From Alitta virens (lineage: Eukaryota > Annelida > Polychaeta > Phyllodocida > Nereididae): a DNA stretch of 64,000 nucleotides. A program made the position numbers and the translations under genes. Under the pieces are notes generated by a model. That model saw only the letters and a list, made by a program, of their open reading frames with translations, searched no databases and had not been told where the DNA came from. The stretch is from NCBI GenBank assembly GCA_932294295.1, contig OW028575.1, positions 43,186,753-43,250,752 on the forward strand, written 5' to 3'. Shown piece after piece: positions 43,581 through 53,877 of this stretch; positions within the stretch are counted from its first letter, which is position 1; each line of letters opens with the position of its first letter.

Positions 43581-43961
43581 TGTAATATACATAGGTCTCA
43601 ACACTTGCATTCCTGGGACGAATCATGTATGGCAACAACTGGGACTCATGTATTGATGCTTCCAACAGAAGCCACTTTCTTGGCTAGTTTGTCAACAATT
43701 TACAACCCAATATCACGAAAGTGGCTTTGTTTCATTGTGTGAGGTCGTGACTTGCCATGTTAAGGAACTACTGTGTCAGGCCTGGTAAGTGCACAAGATT
43801 ACAACAGCAAAAGAAAATGAGGAGCTTAAAGTTGCAACAAATGAGGAAGAATTGCACACAAACTAAGCTGGAAGTTGCAGTTTAACATTCACTTGAGTCA
43901 TGACATTGCATTAAAATGAAAAGAAAGAAAACACAAATAGTGCATGCTTTTAGTAATGCAA
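43581..43961. other. no gene seen
   Basis: Non-coding between two MITEs. Confidence 0.4.
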
Positions 43962-44072
43962 CCCAGATAGAATTCCAAATCGGGTTTCTATATAGGCCAC
44001 CGTCGGTACAGCATCGTTTTGATGTCACTAAATGTCGCGCAAATGCTGAAACGATTTGGAATGCTATCTGGG
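43962..44072. mobile_element. MITE (family K, copy 2)
   Basis: CCCAGATAGAATTCCAAATC on the left and an inverted GATTTGGAATGCTATCTGGG on the right, 111 bp in all. The next copy begins 12 bp away. Confidence 0.85.
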
Positions 44073-44083
44073 TACAGCAGCTA

Positions 44084-44200
44084 ACAAGATAGTTTCCAAA
44101 TCAGGCCAACATCGTTTCAATATTGGCCGCCGTTGTACAACATCATATTAACATTGCCGATGTTGCACCGGTGTTGTCCCAATTTGGAATGCTATCTGGG
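44084..44200. mobile_element. MITE (family K, copy 3)
   Basis: Left end CAAGATAGTTTCCAAATCAG is degraded. The right end AATTTGGAATGCTATCTGGG is intact. The interior has CAACATCG and CGATGTTG words in both orientations. Confidence 0.75.
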
Positions 44201-44407
44201 TATACATAAGTGTACACAACCTTCCAGATCACAACTCGGATAAATTTCTGCCTGGCGTTGCCCTTCTCGGATCAACATTATACAGACTTCTGGCCGTCTT
44301 GAAATCATGACATGCATGCTATAGGGCAATACTTTTCAAACCCCACACATTTTGATGCTATAACTATATATGGTGTAAAACTGCAAAGTTTCTTCACTGT
44401 ACTGCAG

Positions 44408-44510
44408 GCCAGATAACATTCTAAATTGGGATATTATATTTATATGAACTGACATCAGGACATCATATCAGCATCGCTGATGTCGTGCCAATCAAGACAT
44501 GTTGTCTGGG
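44408..44510. mobile_element. MITE (family K, copy 4, diverged)
   Basis: GCCAGATAACATTCTAAATT on the left, AATCAAGACATGTTGTCTGG on the right, and TCAGCATCGCTGATG inside. Confidence 0.65.
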
Positions 44511-45897
44511 GTACAAATAAAAAAACAACAAAAAAAAACAGTTATTTGACTTTGAAAGATGGTCAAGGCTTACAGGTTTGTCTGTGGAAAACAGCTGTTG
44601 AAAAATTTTCCAAAACTCAAACCTCTTATCATATGTGGATATTTGAAAATGTCCAAAGGTCTTACTCAATATATGACTCAAGACTCAATACAATTTATTT
44701 GTCTGTTATGTGACATATATACATATAAAAATAACCTATATAAATATAAATAACCCACTAAAAAAAACAACATGATCACAACAGACCAGGAGGATAGGTC
44801 TAAGACCCTACCTGGGTCGCTAGCGAGCCAGCCCCCGTAACTTTTTCATTCTGTTTCATCCAGTAATTAGAGAATTCCTGAGTGCAACCACTGCATTATC
44901 ATCACTGAGAACATACATTTTTCGAATGTCTAAATGCTAGTTTTTGATCAAATAGTTTATGGTAGGATTCCTGGCTAGCCTCCAGCAAATGAATCACGTC
45001 CGAAATAGATGAGTTTCTTAGTGTTTCCTCTTAAATAGTATATGCCAGGTCGGCTAGACATTTCATGGCAGATGTGGGGCCAGTGTGGTGTTTTTTGGTC
45101 TCATGTTTCTTGTTTCACTGTTAGTGGATAATTACACTGCACTCCCCAAATAAAAATAATTGTCAATTTCTGCACTTACTTTATGCTCTTTGAAGAGCAG
45201 CTGAGCTAATATAAGAGACTGTCAGATTGTCAGTTGATATTGACACATATTACTTTCAATAACACGTTACTTCTTATCATGCTTATTTCCAACTCAGAAT
45301 CGATATATTAATTTTGAAAAGATATTATCAAATAATGCATTCTTCATTTCATTTCTCGAACATGTACTAATTCATTCATACCTCATCTGTTTTGATACAC
45401 AGAAAGAAATTACACTTTAAAAATTGTCATTGTAAGTTGAGATTAAGTTGCTGTAACATTTACAGCAAATGTTGCAGTTTTACAGTGAAGCTTCCCCAGT
45501 AATGCGTTAACTTTCGCAAGTAAGTTTGCCAACCTTAAATAATTTATTAGAGTAGCAACATTATTTTCATTGTGGTGACACGATTCCAGTGGACTCCATC
45601 TGTCAGTTGCTTTGACAAATAGGCATGTCAGTGTTTCATGCTGGTTTAAAAAACCCATTTTCAGCCAGGTTAGTCTATTTATCATGTTTACTATCCATAG
45701 ATCCAGCAGAGATCATGATCCCTATATAACATGGCAGCTCGACATGACCATAGATTCTGATTTAGTGCAAAATGAGAGTCGCCAAATGAGTGCAAACGAG
45801 CATTTGTCATGTGAAGTCTCCACATTAAAATGTTAAAACAGGAGATGCAACATAAACATCAGGATGTTTTCTACGAAGGAACAGTTTGGATTCTTTA
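44511..45897. other. no gene seen
   Basis: AT-rich and non-coding; scattered 60-80-codon frames lack any domain. ACATTTACAGCAAATGTTGC near 45,458 forms a small palindrome. Confidence 0.45.
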
Positions 45898-46042
45898 CAG
45901 CAGATTTCATAGACTTGGGAACTGAACTTTAGATGATGTCACGTGGTTAATCCATTGGCTAAGGCATTCTCTCAGCCAGTGGGAGTCCTCGATTCACATG
46001 ACATCTTCTGAAGTTTAGATTACAAGTCTTTGAAATTTGCTG
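45898..46042. mobile_element. hairpin MITE with TA duplication (family L)
   Basis: TA, CAGCAGATTTCATAGACTTG, TAGATGATGTCACGTGG and the opposite arm, CACATGACATCTTCTGAAGT to GAAATTTGCTG, TA. Both ends are intact, 145 bp. Confidence 0.85.
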
Positions 46043-46046
46043 TAAT

Positions 46047-46115
46047 GGGTGCCACGGTCCAGTAGAAAAGGAGTAGACTCACATACTCACGTTCGTGGAT
46101 TCAAACCCAGTCACA
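46047..46115 (+). other. tRNA-like sequence, weak
   Basis: GGTGCCACGGTCCAGTAG followed 35 bp later by GTGGATTCAAACCCAGTC resembles A and B boxes. It abuts the MITE end and lacks acceptor-stem pairing. Confidence 0.25.
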
Positions 46116-46677
46116 GCATGGAAGACCAGTGCTTCCCTTGGTTATTGGCTACCCTGGGAGTTCAGAAAGGGTCAACCTTGAACAGGCCTGTCAAAACGGA
46201 TCATGGACCAGGATGGTTTTCCTTTTATTTCAGACGTCATTCTGTGTGATATGGAATGCAGATGATCCGGCTTGTATCACCCGTTATTGCACATGATAAT
46301 TCTGCAATTGGGGAATAAACTGTGATATCAGCAGACCTGGTTATCAAGGATAGCAGATACCAAACTCATTTATATTTAAATTACGTTTAAATACGATGGG
46401 AAAAATTAAGGAAATTAAAGAAAATCGCCTGTTTATATGTAGAAAAATAGTTGCTGATATCAGCTGTAAGAAAATTGTGTTTTTTTAATTTAAATTGAAA
46501 ATGTTCCATGACTTAAGTGCTGTGTGATTAGATCAATTATAATCCAATCCTAATAAAACTATATTCCATTATTGTGGGAGTTGATAATTGCAAGAATTGA
46601 GCATCAGTGAAGAAAAAGCCAATGTGTTTCTTCTAAGTTAAACAATAATCAGATCCTAAGCATTTTACAGCAAATTT
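46116..46677. other. no gene seen
   Basis: Non-coding; nothing recognised beyond AT-rich runs. Confidence 0.4.
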
Positions 46678-46845
46678 CTTAGACTTGGAAACTAAACACC
46701 AGTGGACGTCATGTGAATTCAGGATCCTTATTGGCTGATGGACTGTCTTAACAAATGAACTGTTGAGTCTTGAGTCATAAGTTCTTAACCAATGGGAGCC
46801 ATGTATTCACATGACATCCTAAAAGTCCCAAGTACAGTCTATCAA
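46678..46845. mobile_element. hairpin MITE (family L), right end eroded
   Basis: TA, CAGCAAATTTCTTAGACTTG, CAGTGGACGTCATGTGAATT and the inner CTTATTGGCTGA. The opposite arm returns as CCAATGGGAGCC..TTCACATGACATCC and then fades. Confidence 0.75.
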
Positions 46846-46849
46846 TAGC

Positions 46850-46925
46850 TCTTTGAGCTAATTTTATTTTTGTCTTATGTCGACTTTAATTAAAGATTAT
46901 TCTATTCTTCTATTCTATTCTATTC
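46850..46925 (+). repeat. LINE-like tail with TTCTA microsatellite
   Basis: TAGCTCTTTGAGCTA hairpin, a T-rich stretch, then five or six TTCTA units. Stem-loop plus short tandem tail is the pattern of LINE 3' ends. The assignment is tentative. Confidence 0.35.
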
Positions 46926-47149
46926 ATGAATCCCAACTTCATTGTCTGGCACTGTGAACAGCTTCTAAAAACAGACGTAATGATGAGCTAATGATGACTG
47001 GATTCTTCGCTGTTTACTCGGCCCCACTAAGACACTGGAACTGGGTCAAGATCTATAGCCCAGTTCCTAGAATGAAACTGGCTAAAACCCAGACAATTTG
47101 TTTTGCAACAGAGATAAAATTCATAAAAAATACAAGTATCGTTAATAAG

Positions 47150-47234
47150 AAGTAATCGGCGTGGCGTCTGCAATGTTGATATGTTGGAGGCCAATATTGA
47201 AACTACATTGGCCCGATTTGGAATGCTTTCTGGG
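47150..47234. mobile_element. MITE fragment (family K)
   Basis: Right end CGATTTGGAATGCTTTCTGG preceded by GGCCAATATTGAAACTACAT. The left end is missing. Confidence 0.6.
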
Positions 47235-47504
47235 GATAGCCCCAGCCTCTACATATTGTCATATGTGGACTTCTTGGTATATGTTTGATAATATTACCAT
47301 ATGCTCATATTTTGATATGTCACATCGTGGGCATAATGACTCAGATCTTGTTCGTCTGACCCATAGGTCAGTGGGTTATGGTCTCAGGTTATCTGTGATG
47401 GGACCAATTTATAAAGCATATCGTGTTGCTAAAAACATCGAGCCATAATGGTAATTCATAGTGATAACCATAAACCCTTGTGTACACCTGTTTTGCTGGG
47501 TCTG

Positions 47505-47605
47505 AATTTCCCATTGGCTAAGGCAGCTAGTCCTTCACCCAATGATAGTTCTGCATTCACATGACGTCCTCTGGAGTATAGTTTCCAAGTCTATGAAATT
47601 GGCTG
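47505..47605. mobile_element. right arm of hairpin MITE (family L)
   Basis: ATTCACATGACGTCCTCTGG, AGTTTCCAAGTCTATGAAAT and TGGCTG followed by TA. The left arm has been lost apart from CCCATTGGCTAAGG. Confidence 0.7.
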
Positions 47606-48659
47606 TAAAATCAGAGAAACAATTATCTGTCTAAAAAAATATTTTATTTTATCTTTTTAGAGTGCAGTGTAATTTTTTAATTTTTTTTATATGAACCGGG
47701 TATATTGTATCCAAAATTGCTTGCCATGCGCACTGTTGTGAAACAGACTGTAGGTTACCCTGTCAAACATTTAGAAAAATAAATAAATGATAAATATATA
47801 TTTCTATGCTGAATGACGTCTTGACCTGCTGATTCTATTCCATGTAGGGACATCACTATGACCAAAAAACTGATTACAATGATGGTTGATTGATTATTGT
47901 AAAAAGTTATAAATTGAATAATGCACCAATTGATACCATATGCATGCCTGGTGCTGAACTATGCCCTAATAATTATCCAGTTTCAATTTTTAAAAAAACC
48001 ATCAAATCAATCTAAATAATGCAGCAGGGTATCTGAAGATATTGATCCGAATACATAAATAAATCAAGAAATACATAAATAAATAAAGATCAATACAGAT
48101 AGGTCTGGGTAGTAACACAACAAACATAATATGGAGAACCATTTTGTTTTATTGAATGTTCATAACACATTTTAAAACAAAGGCTGCTGCTGCAGCATAC
48201 CCTTGGCAAATTTGAGAAAATTAATGAATATTGGCCAAGGGTAAAATATTTTACAATAGGCCTGTGAAATTACTACAGTAGCCCGAAATAAGAATACATT
48301 GCAATACAACTTTGGAATGCTCCATTGCATAGACAGTAAGTAGGGAAGTACCTGTAGATAGTAGACAAAAGAGCAAATCATCTATTTCTTGCCAATTATT
48401 TAGGTTTTTTTCTCTCATAAATATGAATATTAAACAAAGAGTATGGTATTAACATTATAATATTTTAAAGCATACACTTTATATCTGCATTTTATGGATG
48501 ACATTGTAAACATACAGTCAATGGTTTAGGATATGTTAAGTTAGGCTTTTTTCCTCAACTTCCATTATTATGAAAAAGTATGATATTAATGTCAAATAAA
48601 AGTTTATAAAATGAAAGTACCATCATTTTATTGTGGCCGAATAGGACAATTTATGATAT
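47606..48659. other. no gene; one weak dispersed repeat
   Basis: Around 47,690-47,775 the complement of the 39,540 repeat is recognisable (CTGTTGTGAAACAGACTGTA, TACCCTGTCAAA). The remainder is AT-rich and non-coding. Confidence 0.45.
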
Positions 48660-48835
48660 CGTGGTTTCATGGCAGCAAGACAGTGCCAACTTCCGCACTT
48701 GGACAGTCCGACTTTCGCCCCAAGAAAGTTACCAAGTTTTGCCCCAGTAAAGTACCAACTTTTGCCCTGCGAAAGTAATAACCTTTGCACCACGAAACTC
48801 ACCAACTTTAATGCCACGACACTGGCAGTTTTAGC
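48660..48835. repeat. degenerate 24-27-bp tandem repeat
   Basis: Five or six units of the form CCAACTTTTGCCCYRMGAAAGT (for example at 48,708, 48,732, 48,755 and 48,782). Frames open on both strands over it (64 and 110 codons) follow from the repeats and have no domain. Confidence 0.65.
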
Positions 48836-48884
48836 TAATTCACTTCATAAAATTATTATCTTATTTATTTTGTATCTACCCATT

Positions 48885-49000
48885 GCCTCCCTCCAGCGGC
48901 ATTATTGCCTTTGGGATTTCCATGTACAACTGTATGTAGATTCTTTGGTCCTATATTATTATGTTATATATCAATCAATAAACAATAAACATAAATATTG
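48885..49000 (+). mobile_element. LINE 3' tail with stem-loop (copy 3)
   Basis: CTCCC/GGGAT outer pairing, an AGCG core and an inner GGCA/TGCC hairpin, then a T/A-rich 3' part ending AATAAACAATAAACATAAA. The arrangement is that of 17,455 with other stem bases. Confidence 0.45.
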
Positions 49001-49897
49001 AACGTACAGAGATTTTATGCATTTCCTGAGATGCCCCTATCATAGATACATCTACCCTGCAAAGAACAATGCAGTAGATGCAGCATTACTTGGGTAAAAG
49101 ACAAAAAGCAATAGGCGTGGGGAGCATTCGGTCTGGGAGCCTGTGTTTAGGTGATCTTATCTCTGGATGTATTTTATCTAGAATACTGTTAATACCCTTT
49201 TAGAAATTTGATTTATTCCTCTTTTAGTTGTTTTAATATCATATTTCTACAGTTCTTAATTTGTGTAGAATCCTGAGTTGAAAAGGATGCAAAATGTGAC
49301 TAATGTTTTAAATTATAAAAATCGCTTTATGCAAACTGAAGACTGTAGAAATATGATATTACCACGACCAAAAGAGTAAGATAAGGTATTAATCATTATT
49401 CTAGTTTAAATACATCTATAGATATGGCCGAATTAACAAGGCTTCAAACTAATTTATTATGTTCAATTCTTTCCCATGCGAACAGGGACTCGCTTTGTTG
49501 TAAATTTTATTTTTTTTAATATTTTATTAAACACATTGCCACAATGATTTTATTCACCTTAAACTATATACTGCCATTATTTTCATATTTCTTTCGAAAT
49601 GCGATTTTCTTTTTCACCCAGTCAGCCCCTAAAGAATTTACAACATCATAAACACATTGGCTTAAAAGCTTTTGACAAAAGTAAATACAATATATTCGGC
49701 ATATTTTTTAATTAAATACGAAATTGTTGTTGCACTGAAGTAAATGGATCTTTTTTTGTTATTCCTAACGAATTTTATGCTTTCTGGGATGTAACTGTCA
49801 AATAAATACTATTCAACAAAACATCAAATTTAAACAGATTTGATAAAGTCTACCTCCCTCAAAATTCCTGAAGTATCGAATCAATCAAAAAGCATTA
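49001..49897. other. no gene seen
   Basis: AT-rich, non-coding. Confidence 0.45.
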
Positions 49898-49935
49898 CAG
49901 CAGATTTCATGGACTTGGAAATGAGTTTGTAAGTC
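49898..49935. mobile_element. end fragment of hairpin MITE (family L)
   Basis: TA, CAGCAGATTTCATGGACTTG and GAAATGAG; everything inward of this has diverged or been lost. Confidence 0.55.
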
Positions 49936-50632
49936 TTATGTTGATTTGCTGAAATATTGTAGACATTTTTACTGTATAATAAGTTACTGATCCCATAACC
50001 CTTTTTGCTGATAATGTAGTTAGTTTTATCTAACAAATTAATTATTCTTAATCAATATCACAAAAGTTACTTTTTTTTACTAAAGAATTAATAAATAATG
50101 GTCATTATGACTGTCATTTGATATTGCATAATGATATTGATATTGAATTACTTGTCACACAATTTTGCTGACTTCTAAGTCATAAATTGCTTTGGAGATC
50201 AGTCATTTAAGATAGATAGAAGATAGATAGAGAGATAGAACATTTATTAGCCAATGTATAATAATACAATAGAAAGCATTTTGCTGTTGATCTCATTAAA
50301 TCAAAGTAAACAAATAAAATATAATAATATATAAGACATGAATGTAAATAAATAGTTAATGCAAAAAGATAAATTATGAATTATTAAAAACATGTACAGC
50401 AGAGGGGTAAAAACTATTAATAAAACTCTTGTTAGCATAAAAAGTCTTCAAACGTTTTCGTGACCTTTAAAAGGTAAAAATGGAATTTGCAGGATGGCTT
50501 TCATCTTTGATTATGGCTACAGTTCTTTTTCTGCTTCTTTCACTATATATGCTGTGGAGTGATGGCAGGCCAGTTCCAATTATTTTCTCAGCATTGCGAA
50601 TAATAGAGCTGAGTTTCTTGATTTCAGTCTTA
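49936..50632. other. no gene; short GATA microsatellite
   Basis: GATAGATA units with interruptions at about 50,211-50,239. Opposite-strand frames near 50,470-50,740 run into the D element end and carry no domain. Confidence 0.45.
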
Positions 50633-50725
50633 TTAAAGGCCCCTTCACACATAGCCGGATCAGACGCCGGAGTGTCCCGGAGTAAAATTTGTTTCACTCC
50701 GGGGGCCTCCGGGATCAAAGAACTG

Positions 50726-50992
50726 TTAAAGGATCAAACGTAGGAGTAGTAGCAATTGATTTATCAAAGGCATTTGATTGCATGCCTCATGGTCTTCTGC
50801 TAGCAAAACTACTTGCATACGGCTTTAATGATGATGCTTGTCAAATGATGAAATCTTATGTAATTGAGAGACAACAAGAGTGAAGATAGGTGAACATTTT
50901 TCAGAATGGGTCAATAACATTAAAGGGGTCCCACAGGGTTCCATTCTAGGCCCCCTCTTGTTCAACATTTTCTTTAATGATTTCTCTACTCA
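50726..50992 (+). pseudogene. LINE RT fragment, motifs A and B
   Basis: Residues from GVVAIDLSKAFDC to LLFNIFFNDFS. The frame shifts after ERQQE (about 50,881). The fragment ends where the CACTCTAA element begins. Confidence 0.85.
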
Positions 50993-53034
50993 CACTCTAA
51001 GAAAAAAAGGTTCTTAAAGGTTCAATATGGAACCTAGGGGTTCCATATGGAACCTGAAGGTTCTATAGTACACGTAAAGGTTCTGAATGGTTCTTAAAGG
51101 TTCAACATAAGAACCACACACCAAAGGTTCAAAACTTGACAAAAGGGTTCAATGCCAAGTACATTAGTTACCAATACTTAAATGATTGTTAAGGGCAGTC
51201 ACTTAATTGATTAGAACAACAAATAAAGCCAGACATTGCAGCCTCAATGAGCATTACATTAGACAGTTTAACTCATCAACAAGTACTTGGATTTCGGTTC
51301 CTGGTGAGTAATAAATATTTTACTTGTCAAATGCTTCATGGTAATTAATATTTAAATAATTTTGTTTGATAAAGACATAAAAACATGTTGTTATATTGTT
51401 AAGTTGTGTTGTTTTGCAGATATTTGAGTAGGGAAAAAAGCCAAATGACTATAGAAACATTTAGGAAATAACGACGAGGACTACTACACTGTAGCATTGA
51501 GAAAGCAGAGACAGTGAACTGCTCAAGAAATATCACTTGCAGCAAATGTATTGCTTGTCATGGTGAGTATTCATTACAAAAAATATAAAACTGCTATATT
51601 TCACTATCATCAATCTGTAAATGTCACTTTTGCATATACAGTAGATTGCGCAAGTATTCATGCCTCTAGATTTTGCAGGCAGATATGTCAGCTATAAATC
51701 TACAATGTATATAGGAAAAAAGTGGCAATTGCAATCAGCACATTTTTGGACATTTGTTTTGAAGGTGATAATTTAACACATGTTGTAAATTTTCAAGCCA
51801 CTTTGCAACTGTTATGTAATGTTTCGTATGAAATATTTTCATAATTTTTGCCGTTTTTATTTTTTCCTTTCTTTTCATCACATTGAAATATTCATATTGA
51901 ATGAAGCCACAACTGTATTTTTTCAAAGAGACTGGAAAATGTGCAATTCAGCTTGTCAGGGTAAATTAAGGAGAAAAGGAAAGGTAAAAAAAAACTTTGT
52001 ATAGTATTTTAAAAATTCTTTCTTGAAAAATCAAAGATAACAAATTTCTTAATTTGAGCATCCATAATGCAAATATAGAACCACCTTTAGACAGAATGCC
52101 AACAAGGAGACCATAGACTTGTGTATATTATGAAAAATTAGGAAGAATGAGTGACTGGATGACATGTTAAAAATTTACATGAGGATTGCCTGTCAACAAC
52201 TAAGAACAAAACCCACCAAGTGGGCAACAAACAACAGTAATAGCACCAACAATATAAAAACCGTTTTGTTGCTACCTAGTTAATAACTATCACAAAACAT
52301 TGACAGCTGTAATAATATTAGTCTGATCCTTATAATTGGTGATGTTATATGATTAATGTCTTGATGCAACCATCGAATGTCATTGATTTTTATAATAACT
52401 CTTATTACGCTTTATTTTGGCAGGAGTCAACACCAGAGAGAGTCCAGTCTATGTGGAAAATGTTGCAATATGGCATGATGGTCATCCAAGACAGAGAATC
52501 TGATATTTCACTGGCTTTTGAAGGTTTCATTGCTGTTTATTGGATACCAAAAATACACCATGTTTTATGTTGAATTTTGCATCCTTGATTGTGGTATGGT
52601 TAATTTGGTAAACGTGTACATTGTGTATGAAGTGATTTTATCCCTGTTTGTTCATGAAAGAAAATAAATGTATAAATCAAAATATATTTTGTTGTGCTGT
52701 ATATTTATTCATATCTGAAAGAACCTTTATTGAACCAATATATGAACCTTTACTTGAACCTTGTTAGGTTCAAATAGAACCACAGGGTTCTAAATTGAAC
52801 TCTAAACAGAACCAAAAATGCACCTATAAAGGTTCTTTGAAGAACTGTTGAACAATCAAAGGGTTCTTTACAGAACCATTTGATGGGTTTGTTCATGAAC
52901 CATTGGGTTCCATACAGAACTTTTGTTCAAGAACCATTAGGTTCCATCAATAACCTTAATATGGAACCTTCAGTGGTTCTTTTAAAGAACCTTTAGAGAG
53001 GTTCTAAAAAGAACTAATAAAGGTTTTTAGAGTG
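50993..53034. mobile_element. 2.0-kb DNA element with GGTTC subterminal arrays (family E)
   Basis: Starts CACTCTAAGAAAAAAAGG and ends TTTTTAGAGTG, an inverted end of about 9-10 bp. Just inside each end, about 120 bp on the left and 330 bp on the right, lie dense GGTTC/GAACC words in both orientations, many forming small hairpins. The AT-rich middle (51,180-52,690) has no transposase; a 63-74-codon frame at 52,349 has no domain. CACT ends could point to a CACTA/EnSpm relative, but only a 2-bp CA repeat flanks it. It splits the LINE between RT motifs B and C, so it is younger than the LINE. Confidence 0.7.
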
Positions 53035-53040
53035 CAGACT

Positions 53041-53877
53041 TTAACAGTAAGATCTACAATTATGCAGATGACAATACGCTAAGTTATTCAAATTATGATC
53101 AATCAATTCTTCGTGAAAAATTGACAGAAGACTGTATCAAGGCTATGAGATGGTTTAAGTTTAACAACATGAAAGCAAATGCAAGTATATTCCAAGTCAT
53201 GTACCTTAGTAGGAACAGTGATATCAATAGGGAATCAATCACCATAAATGGTAGTGAAATAAAGGCATCCCAATCAATCAACATTTTGGGAGTAGAACTA
53301 AACACAGAATTAAAATACAATGCTTACATCGATAGTATATGTAGTCAAACTGTAAAGCAGATAAATGCTATAAAAAGGATTAAGCACAATCTTGATAAGC
53401 AATCTAAGATGATTATCTACAATAGTAACATAACATGTAATTCTAACTATTGTTCTGTACCTTGGATGTTTGCAAACAAGACCAATTTAGAAAAGTGAGA
53501 AGACAAATAAAAGTGCACTACGAGTAGTTACAAATAAAGGTCACCTTAGCTATGAAGAGCTTTGTGAGCATGAAAAGCAGCTGAGTGTATATAAACGCTG
53601 TGTAAAATCTGCAGCTGTGTTATTGTACAAAATTAGGGAAGGAACGGCACCTCATTATTTGAATGAACAATACTCAGCCTATGACATGAGAGACAATAAC
53701 AGATTTCTTTTACCCCAGTTTAATACAGTGAGATTTGGTAGGAATAGTTTTAGGTACCTTGGGGCAAAGCTATGGAATAGTATACCAGTGAAAGTAAAGA
53801 ATAAACCCTCACTCAACACCTTCAAATCGGCCGTACACAAATGGCTGCTCAGCAGCAGATTAGAAAACACTGTTTGA
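53041..53877 (+). pseudogene. LINE RT fragment, motif C to C-terminus
   Basis: Begins DFNSKIYNYADDNTLSY, followed by LTEDCIKAMRWFKFNNMKAN and MYLSRNSD in the thumb. A frame break near 53,498 precedes the C-terminal region (YEELCEHEKQLSVYKR, TAPHYLNEQYS, YLGAKLWNSIP). Order and words match 19,502-20,534. Stop codons make it non-functional. Confidence 0.85.
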
